11,929 nt of DNA from NCBI GenBank assembly GCA_900764225.1, contig CAAFNG010000424.1, positions 1 to 11,929 on the forward strand, in the 5' to 3' direction. The notes under the pieces are model-generated. The model did not search any database. It saw only the letters and a list, made by a program, of their open reading frames with translations, and was not told the DNA's origin. Origin of the DNA: Lachnospiraceae bacterium. Its GTDB lineage: Bacteria; Bacillota; Clostridia; Lachnospirales; Lachnospiraceae. Below, in pieces: positions 7,047 through 11,929 of the stretch (within the stretch, counting starts at the first letter, position 1; each line of letters opens with the position of its first letter). Made by a program: the position numbers and the translations under genes.

Positions 7047-7075
7047 ACCATATCAGATAGTTTCCTGTTTGTCAA
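7047..7075 (-). promoter_or_regulatory. Candidate internal promoter of greA
   Basis: A perfect -35 TTGACA (7070-7075) overlaps the carD stop codon, followed by 17 bp and TATGGT (7047-7052). The start would be near 7040, giving a leader of about 30 nt. greA can therefore be made alone or by readthrough from carD. Confidence 0.55.
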
Positions 7076-7605
7076 ACAGCGCAGGCTGTCTCTGCCTCTT
7101 CCGTACGTTGTCTTATACGCTGTTCAATATAGCCTGCCATATGTTCTTTTGGAATATCCAGTAACATGGAAAATTCAGAATAGAGATGATCCTCTGCCAT
7201 TTTCAGATACCGTTCATCAGTAGCGGTTGTTTTTTTGCCATGGGAAAGTCTGGCCTGTTTACGAAGATAGATGGTCTTGATGATCCGTAAAAGATCTCTG
7301 CACTCACAGGTGCGGATACATTTCTTGTAGCTGTCCTCACGGAACTTCTCATTCTCAATACTCAGTGTCTCTATTGAAGGAATCTCATCGATCAGCCGCT
7401 CTGCTTCTTCTTTTGAGATAATTGCACGAAGCACCTGCTTGCCGCCTTCCACCGGTGTAAAAATCTTCCCTTCTGTCTCTCCTCCCGGCTTCAGTACATA
7501 ATAAAGCCTCTCTGCGGAAGAGCCGTCCACCTTCATAGTGGTAACTCCTGTCACCTGACAGATTCCGGTACGACCATACACAACATATTCGCCTGTTTCA
7601 AACAT
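7072..7605 (-). CDS. CarD/CdnL-family RNA polymerase-binding regulator
   Basis: CarD-family proteins bind the beta subunit lobe of RNA polymerase and stabilise or tune promoter open complexes. The 177-residue product opens with the family's RNA polymerase-interaction (Tudor-like) domain: FETGEYVVYGRTGICQV (2-18), then YYVLKP (35-40) and FTPVE (49-53). A C-terminal all-helical domain (about 63-165) follows, with YLRKQARLSHGKK (113-125) matching the family's RxxxxxLSxGEK-like pattern. The ATG at 7605 is chosen because CarD proteins start at MFxxGDxVVY and AAGGA lies 9 nt upstream; the frame stays open to an ATG at 7677 with a weaker site. There is no tryptophan anywhere, so the wedge Trp used by mycobacterial CarD at the upstream edge of the bubble is absent. 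It is transcribed just ahead of greA, another polymerase-binding factor. Confidence 0.88.
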   Translation of the reverse strand: MFETGEYVVYGRTGICQVTGVTTMKVDGSSAERLYYVLKPGGETEGKIFTPVEGGKQVLRAIISKEEAERLIDEIPSIETLSIENEKFREDSYKKCIRTCECRDLLRIIKTIYLRKQARLSHGKKTTATDERYLKMAEDHLYSEFSMLLDIPKEHMAGYIEQRIRQRTEEAETACAV

Positions 7606-7705
7606 TTTTCCACATCCTTCCTCTGTTATTCTTGTCTTTACTGCTTTTCTGTGGCGTTCATTGTGCTTTTTAAGCATTCCAATATTTATTGAATTGCTCT
7701 AATGA

Positions 7706-7743
7706 AAACTCCCTGGCTGGTATAAGATCCAGACAAGGAGTTT
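7706..7743 (-). promoter_or_regulatory. Terminator-like hairpin in the carD leader (possible attenuator)
   Basis: AAACTCC (7706-7712) pairs with GGAGTTT (7737-7743), TG pairs with CA, and CTGG (7717-7720) pairs with CCAG (7729-7732), leaving an 8-nt loop and two mismatches. The minus-strand 3' side reads GGGAGTTTTCATT. It lies between the carD promoter and the carD start, where it could attenuate transcription. It could also be a second terminator for readthrough from upstream. Confidence 0.4.
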
Positions 7744-7764
7744 CTCACTGAGGATTCTATCCTT

Positions 7765-7793
7765 ATTTTACTACTTTTTCCATTTATTTGCAA
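7765..7793 (-). promoter_or_regulatory. Candidate carD promoter
   Basis: TTGCAA (7788-7793), a 17-bp spacer and TAAAAT (7765-7770) on the minus strand, with A/T-rich runs just upstream that could serve as an UP element. The start near 7758 gives a leader of about 150 nt. Confidence 0.55.
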
Positions 7794-7870
7794 AAGAATT
7801 CAAAAAGTTTTTTTATTTTTGTGAAATATGCTCATAACTGGACGTGTATAGGATTTGTGCAGTTTTTACA

Positions 7871-7886
7871 GTGCATATGTGCATAT
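7871..7886. repeat. Tandem 8-bp repeat GTGCATAT x2
   Basis: Two exact head-to-tail copies, 7871-7878 and 7879-7886, lie between the terminator of the GTPase-nuclease gene and the carD promoter, about 80-95 bp upstream of the -35. It could be a regulator site or chance. Confidence 0.3.
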
Positions 7887-7897
7887 TTTCCGAAAAT

Positions 7898-7934
7898 AAG
7901 CAGGCCGCACATTTTTCAGATGTACAGCCTGCTT
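7898..7934 (-). terminator. Rho-independent terminator of the GTPase-nuclease gene
   Basis: AAGCAGGC (7898-7905) pairs with GCCTGCTT (7927-7934), and ACAT (7909-7912) with ATGT (7920-7923) across a small internal loop. The minus-strand tail is ATTTTC. It begins 5 nt past the stop codon. Confidence 0.75.
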
Positions 7935-7939
7935 TTGCA

Positions 7940-10924
7940 TTATATTTCTTCTTTTTTCTTTCTTCCCAGACGGATATCTTCCATATGAGACTTTAATTCC
8001 GGTGTCATATTGTCGAACAGGTAGTTCTTCGTGTTGTCACGGCGCTCCTTCCATTCCTCCCTGAGCTGTTTTTTCGCGGAAGCAATCTCGTCCTGAAAAC
8101 CACGGGCTGAGATTCTTGCTGCGCCCTGTCCCATGATGATGATCTGCTCCAGACCATCGGAAGTTGCAACTGCCACATTATGTTTCCATCCGATTTCATG
8201 GACTGTACGTTCAATGTACTGATCTGCTGTTTCCGCTTCTTTCGTATATACCACATGAATGTTATGATACTGGAAAGTTTCCTCCGGGTGTCCCTCCACG
8301 CGGTAGGCATCGAATACCAGGATCAGGATGCAGCCCTTGATTCCCTGATAATCACTTAAAATGTCCATTAATTTGGTCTGAGCTGCATGAAAATCTGTCT
8401 GCGCCAGATCTCTTAAGTCCTCCCATGCAAAAATAATGTTACATCCATCCACCAGAAGGTATTCATCTCGATGGATCACAGGATTGTTGTTTTTCCATGC
8501 GCCCTGACTGGTTTTTGCCGGTGTGGCAGTCCCCTTGGAAAAGCTGCTGCCACTTTCCACATTTCCGAAGTTCCGGCCGTTATCGTTATATTTCTTCGAT
8601 TTCACCGGTCCAAAAGTTTTCTCAAAGATCGCTTTCAGCTCTTTTTCTTCTTCATAACTTCCATACATGGAGGTGTATTTTCCACGGGATTTATTTCCTG
8701 TCCTATAAACCGTACTGTTTGAATCTCCATTCTGAACGCTGTGGTTCTGCGGTGCTCTGCTGCCGGTTCCTTCCTGCAAATCATCATACGCATCGTCCCA
8801 TTCCGGAAGCTCTGTGCCTTCCAGATGCATGTATTCCTCCACCTCATACCAGGGAACTACAAAGCCTGCTCCATGGGCACAGAATACAGAGCCTGTGGGA
8901 TTCTCCAGATCCCGCTCCGAATCATAGCCTATCTCTTCTGCGATCTTTTCCGGATCCTGGCATGGCTCATAGCCTTTTAAGGTACAGGTGAGATGCCCTT
9001 TTCCTCTTGTGTAGGAAACTACCTGGCTCTGATAGTCGCGCATTTTTTCCACAGGCGCGCTTCCTGTGATCACAGCCATCTCGCCTTCCGTCTCCGGCCC
9101 CTGGAAACTGCCCTGCATCCGCTGGATATCCGTCATGGCACGTCCCACATTCTCTGCCGGAAGTTCCAGGCGAAAGCTGTAATATGGCTCCAGCAATACT
9201 GTCTGTGCTTTCTTTAATCCCTGACGCACAGCCCGATAAGTGGCCTGACGGAAGTCGCCACCTTCTGTATGCTTCAGATGTGCCCGACCGGTAAGCAGCG
9301 TGATCTGCATATCCGTGATCGGGGAACCTGTAAGAACGCCCAGATGCTCTTTTTCCTCCAGATGAGTCAGGATCAGCCGCTGCCAGTTCCGGTCAAGCTG
9401 GTCTTCATTGACCGCTGTAAAAAACTGCAGCCCACTTCCGCGCTCGCCAGGCTCCAGAAGAAGATGCACCTCCGCATAGTGTCGCAGCGGTTCAAAATGT
9501 CCCACACCTTCTACCGGTGCAGCAATGGTTTCTTTATATACGATATTTCCGGTTCCGAATTCCACAGCCACGTGAAAACGCTCCCAGATCAGATGCTTCA
9601 GGATCTCGATCTGTACCTCGCCCATCAGCATGGCATGGATCTCTCCCAGCTGCTCGTCCCACATAATATGAAGCTGTGGTTCTTCCTCCTCCAGCTCCTT
9701 CAGGCTTTTCAGCATTTTGTGGGCGTCGCAGCCTTCCGGAAGGATGATCTGATAATTCAGGACAGGTTCGAGAACCGGCATGGCAGATTCCTTCTCGATT
9801 CCAAGACCCTCGCCCGGGTAGGTTCTGGTCAGGCCTGTTACAGCACAGACGGTTCCTGCCTCTGCTTCTTTTATCATATCGAATTTTGCACCGGAATAAA
9901 TGCGGATCTGATCGGCCTTTTCCGCCCAGACCTCATCCTCTGGGATCCCTTTTCGTTCTGCATTTGTCAGGGTTTCCTTAACCTTCAGGCTTCCTCCGGT
10001 GATCTTCATATACGTGAGACGGTTGCCCTGATCATCCCTGGCAATCTTAAATATTCTGGCACCGAATTCAGACGGGTAGGACGGAACTGCCATATAGGAC
10101 TCCATTCCATAAATAAAGGCATCCACACCTTCCATTTTCAGTGCAGACCCGAAGAAGCAAGGGAAAAGTTTCCGCTCCAGGATCAGCTTCGCCACTTCCT
10201 TCTTTGGGATCTCGCCAGTTTCCAAAAAGCTTTCCAGAAGCTCTTCGTCACACATGGCGATATTTTCCAGGAAATCATCGGTTCCGTTGACAGACTCTCC
10301 GCTTCCGGATTCCTGTGCCGGGTTCTGCCCGCTATTCGTCTGAAGCTGCCTTGTCTGCATTCCGGAGTTATCCACCGTTTCTGATCGTATTGCAGCCTTT
10401 TCTGCACCAGTACAGTCCAGTTCTCCATTGAAATCCACACAATTTCCACTCAGTTTCTTTTTCAGCTCACCTAGAAGTGTATCCCTGTCAGTTCCCTCCT
10501 GATCCATCTTGTTCACAAAAAGAAATGTGGGGATCTGATACTGATTCAGAAGTCTCCAAAGAGTCTGTGTATGCCCCTGCACGCCATCGGCTCCGTTGAT
10601 CACCAGGATCGCATAATCCAGTACCTGCAGCGTACGCTCCATCTCCGCCGAAAAGTCCACATGTCCCGGCGTGTCCAGCAGGGTCACTTCCAGATCTCCC
10701 ATAGAAAAAACTGCCTGCTTGGAAAAAATGGTAATGCCCCGCTCTCGCTCCAGCTCGTAGGTATCCAGATATGCGTCCTTGTGATCCACACGTCCGGCCT
10801 TACGGATCCTTCCACATTTAAAAAGCAGGCCTTCCGATAATGTCGTCTTTCCTGCATCAACATGAGCCAGAACACCAAGGCTTATTTTTTTCGCTTTTTC
10901 TATATTCTGAGGTTTTTTTTCCAT
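7940..10924 (-). CDS. TetM/EF-G-like translational GTPase fused to a Rae1/YacP-like NYN endonuclease domain
   Basis: 994 residues, far longer than Tet(M)-type proteins (about 640). The GTPase domain has AHVDAGKTT (20-28), RGITI (62-66), DTPGH (84-88), NKMD (138-141) and GSA (259-261), interrupted by a Q/N/S/G-rich insertion (about 160-216). Domain II (about 288-380), III (about 388-458), IV (about 460-575) and V (from about 577, EPYYSFRLELP) follow as in EF-G and ribosomal protection proteins. A disordered-looking linker (about 700-815) leads to a NYN domain (about 819-960) with acidic motifs LLVDGCN (823-829), VFDAY (870-874), ETAD (898-901) and ATSD (920-923), then GQGAARISAR (932-941), closely matching B. 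subtilis YacP/Rae1, the ribosome A-site mRNA endonuclease. Predicted role: a ribosome-bound GTPase bringing a nuclease to the ribosome; this is inference. The domain IV tip lacks Tet(M)'s YSPVS, so tetracycline resistance should not be assumed. The start has AAGGGG 7 nt upstream. Confidence 0.9.
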   Translation of the reverse strand: MEKKPQNIEKAKKISLGVLAHVDAGKTTLSEGLLFKCGRIRKAGRVDHKDAYLDTYELERERGITIFSKQAVFSMGDLEVTLLDTPGHVDFSAEMERTLQVLDYAILVINGADGVQGHTQTLWRLLNQYQIPTFLFVNKMDQEGTDRDTLLGELKKKLSGNCVDFNGELDCTGAEKAAIRSETVDNSGMQTRQLQTNSGQNPAQESGSGESVNGTDDFLENIAMCDEELLESFLETGEIPKKEVAKLILERKLFPCFFGSALKMEGVDAFIYGMESYMAVPSYPSEFGARIFKIARDDQGNRLTYMKITGGSLKVKETLTNAERKGIPEDEVWAEKADQIRIYSGAKFDMIKEAEAGTVCAVTGLTRTYPGEGLGIEKESAMPVLEPVLNYQIILPEGCDAHKMLKSLKELEEEEPQLHIMWDEQLGEIHAMLMGEVQIEILKHLIWERFHVAVEFGTGNIVYKETIAAPVEGVGHFEPLRHYAEVHLLLEPGERGSGLQFFTAVNEDQLDRNWQRLILTHLEEKEHLGVLTGSPITDMQITLLTGRAHLKHTEGGDFRQATYRAVRQGLKKAQTVLLEPYYSFRLELPAENVGRAMTDIQRMQGSFQGPETEGEMAVITGSAPVEKMRDYQSQVVSYTRGKGHLTCTLKGYEPCQDPEKIAEEIGYDSERDLENPTGSVFCAHGAGFVVPWYEVEEYMHLEGTELPEWDDAYDDLQEGTGSRAPQNHSVQNGDSNSTVYRTGNKSRGKYTSMYGSYEEEKELKAIFEKTFGPVKSKKYNDNGRNFGNVESGSSFSKGTATPAKTSQGAWKNNNPVIHRDEYLLVDGCNIIFAWEDLRDLAQTDFHAAQTKLMDILSDYQGIKGCILILVFDAYRVEGHPEETFQYHNIHVVYTKEAETADQYIERTVHEIGWKHNVAVATSDGLEQIIIMGQGAARISARGFQDEIASAKKQLREEWKERRDNTKNYLFDNMTPELKSHMEDIRLGRKKKEEI

Positions 10925-10928
10925 AAAA

Positions 10929-10982
10929 ATACCCCTTTCTGTCTTGTAGTGATACTCACTATCATACCATAGAAAGGGGTAT
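10929..10982 (-). promoter_or_regulatory. 12-bp inverted repeat covering the Shine-Dalgarno of the GTPase-nuclease gene
   Basis: ATACCCCTTTCT (10929-10940) and AGAAAGGGGTAT (10971-10982) are perfect reverse complements 30 nt apart. On the minus strand the downstream arm contains the AAGGGG ribosome binding site and is followed by TATTTTTATG, so the T run is both a terminator-like tail and the spacer to the start codon. In RNA reading through from the ABC-F gene this would end transcription or hide the Shine-Dalgarno. An inner 6-bp inverted repeat (TAGTGA 10947-10952, TCACTA 10956-10961) lies in the loop. Confidence 0.6.
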
Positions 10983-10989
10983 AAGTCGA
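10961..10989 (-). promoter_or_regulatory. Candidate extended -10 promoter of the GTPase-nuclease gene
   Basis: TCGACT (10984-10989), a 17-bp spacer and TATGAT (10961-10966), with TGG before the -10 making an extended -10. The start near 10954 lies inside the loop of the 12-bp inverted repeat, so this transcript lacks the upstream arm and its ribosome binding site would be free. Confidence 0.5.
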
Positions 10990-11001
10990 ATTTAGTTCGT
11001 T

Positions 11002-11024
11002 TTTATCAGAATCTTTATCAGAAT
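11002..11024 (-). repeat. Tandem 12-bp repeat duplicating the ABC-F stop codons
   Basis: TTTATCAGAAT occurs at 11002-11012 and 11014-11024, a 12-bp period. On the minus strand it reads TTC TGA TAA AGA TTC TGA TAA in the ABC-F frame, so the double stop is present twice. Confidence 0.6.
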
Positions 11025-11929
11025 ATCTTAGTGGTCCATTTGCTCATATCCCAGACTTCATTTACCACATCCTGATAAAATTCCGGCTCGTGGCAGATGA
11101 GAAGGATACTTCCGCGGTACTCGCGGAGTGCTTTTTTCAGCTCGTCCTTAGCGTCCACATCCAGATGATTGGTCGGCTCGTCCAGAAGGAGAATATTCGT
11201 ATCGCGGTTCACCAGCTTGCAGAGACGTACCTTCGCCTGCTCACCACCGCTTAATACCCGTACCTGGCTCTCAATATGCTTCGTTGTCAGGCCGCATTTT
11301 GCCAGTGCGGAGCGCACCTCATACTGGGAAAAGGACGGGAATTCCTGCCATAGCTCCTCGATACAGGTAGTCCGGTTCTCACCCTTGACCTCCTGCTCAA
11401 AATATCCGATCTCCAGATTCTCTCCCTGCTCTACGCTTCCGGAAATCGGCTTGTTCAGCCCCAGAAGGCTTCGAAGCAGTGTCGTCTTACCGATACCGTT
11501 GGTTCCCACCAGTGCGATCTTCTGGCCACGCTCCATAGTGAAATTCAGAGGCTTGGAAAGTGGTTCGTCATATCCGATCACCAGATCATGTGTCTCAAAA
11601 AGCATCTTGCCCGGTGTACGTCCATAGCGGAAATTGAACTCCGGCTTTGGTTTCTCTGCAGCCAGCTCAATCACATCCATCTTATCCAGCTTTTTCTGGC
11701 GGGACATGGCCATATTTCTTGTAGAAACACGCGCCTTGTTTCTGGCTACGAAGTCCTTCAGCTCGCTGATCTCCTGCTGCTGTTTGCGGTAGGCTGCCTC
11801 AAGCTGCGCTTTTTTTACTGCATAGACTTCCTGGAAATGATCATAATCTCCTACGTAGCGGTTCAGCTCCTGATTCTCCATATGATAAATGATATTTACC
11901 ACGGAGTTTAAGAACGGAATATCATGGGA
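11018..11929 (-). CDS. ABC-F family ATPase, YbiT/YkpA-like, C-terminal part
   Basis: Soluble twin-ATPase translation factor of the ABC-F type, which acts at the ribosomal E site. Only the last 303 codons lie in the window. The frame is open to the right edge and begins with SHDIPFLNSV, the H-loop end of the first ATPase domain, so a GTG at 11902 is not the real start. A charged helical interdomain linker (visible residues about 30-90, P-site tRNA-interaction type) follows. The second ATPase domain has Walker A GTNGIGKTT (142-150), signature LSGGEQ (226-231), Walker B with ILLLDEPTNHLD (246-257) and switch His280 in CHEPEFY. YVGDYDHF and SELKDFVARNKA resemble E. coli YbiT. The chain ends soon after the H-loop, without a long C-terminal extension. 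Whether it is a housekeeping factor or gives antibiotic protection cannot be decided here. Its neighbour is also ribosome-directed. Confidence 0.9.
   Translation of the reverse strand, partial: SHDIPFLNSVVNIIYHMENQELNRYVGDYDHFQEVYAVKKAQLEAAYRKQQQEISELKDFVARNKARVSTRNMAMSRQKKLDKMDVIELAAEKPKPEFNFRYGRTPGKMLFETHDLVIGYDEPLSKPLNFTMERGQKIALVGTNGIGKTTLLRSLLGLNKPISGSVEQGENLEIGYFEQEVKGENRTTCIEELWQEFPSFSQYEVRSALAKCGLTTKHIESQVRVLSGGEQAKVRLCKLVNRDTNILLLDEPTNHLDVDAKDELKKALREYRGSILLICHEPEFYQDVVNEVWDMSKWTTKIF

Larger units (their letters stand above)
7606..7939. other. Intergenic region between the GTPase-nuclease gene and carD
   Basis: About 330 bp without a convincing gene. From right to left it holds the terminator of the GTPase-nuclease gene, a tandem 8-bp repeat (GTGCATAT twice, 7871-7886), an AT-rich tract (about 7790-7825) that could act as an UP element, the carD promoter, and a long carD leader with a terminator-like hairpin. 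The carD frame is open upstream to 7677, but no ribosome binding site supports the extension. Confidence 0.6.

Noticed and set aside
7606..7677. 24-residue N-terminal extension of CarD from the ATG at 7677.
   Set aside because: The CarD domain starts at MFETGEYVVY; the extension is basic, unlike the family, and its ribosome binding site is weak. It is kept only as an alternative.
9269..10384. Long plus-strand open frame (371 codons) opposite the GTPase-nuclease gene.
   Set aside because: It lies wholly antisense to a well-supported gene, encodes a composition without recognisable domains, and has no promoter or ribosome binding site of note.
7940..10924. Calling the TetM-like gene a tetracycline resistance gene (tetM/tetW/tetO).
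   Set aside because: It is about 350 residues too long, has a C-terminal NYN domain, and its domain IV tip lacks the YSPVS residues. No mobile element or transfer signs surround it.
1..11929. Mobile elements, CRISPR arrays, tRNA or rRNA genes, riboswitches.
   Set aside because: No transposase or integrase motifs, no regularly spaced repeats, no cloverleaf or conserved rRNA stretches, and no leader long enough with recognisable riboswitch cores were seen.

Overview
The window looks like chromosomal DNA of a Firmicute of class Clostridia, most likely family Lachnospiraceae. The reasons are moderate GC, strong AGGAGG-type ribosome binding sites, sigma-A-like promoters, and a close resemblance (from memory, not searched) of the PhoR-like kinase, the GSRYGGLKQ-type nucleotidyltransferase and the TetM-like/NYN fusion to proteins of that family. 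All nine genes lie on the minus strand. No transposase, integrase, tRNA, rRNA or CRISPR array is visible.

Reading the genes in the direction of transcription, from right to left: the C-terminal part of an ABC-F ATPase (cut by the right edge); a 994-residue TetM/EF-G-like GTPase with a Rae1/YacP-like NYN endonuclease domain at its C-terminus; a CarD-family RNA polymerase-binding regulator; a GreA-family elongation factor; a Na+/phosphate cotransporter with a C-terminal PhoU-like domain; a PhoB/PhoP-like response regulator overlapping a PhoR-like histidine kinase by 4 bp; a sugar-phosphate nucleotidyltransferase; and UDP-glucose 4-epimerase (galE). The left edge carries a strong leftward promoter with operator-like repeats for a gene outside the window.

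Three functional neighbourhoods can be seen. The right third acts on the ribosome (ABC-F, then the GTPase-nuclease fusion). The middle acts on RNA polymerase (CarD, then GreA) and leads into phosphate homeostasis (cotransporter, response regulator, kinase). The left end makes or interconverts nucleotide sugars. The cotransporter has three TTTACA repeats at 11-bp phasing, placed at -60 to -22 of a candidate start site, which is the layout of a Bacillus-type PhoP box and fits the neighbouring two-component system.

The best candidate for undescribed biology is the fusion of a tetracycline-protection-type translational GTPase to an A-site mRNA endonuclease-like domain. It lacks the recognisable tetracycline-displacing loop tip of Tet(M). 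Its own promoter sits inside a 12-bp inverted repeat whose downstream arm is its Shine-Dalgarno sequence.
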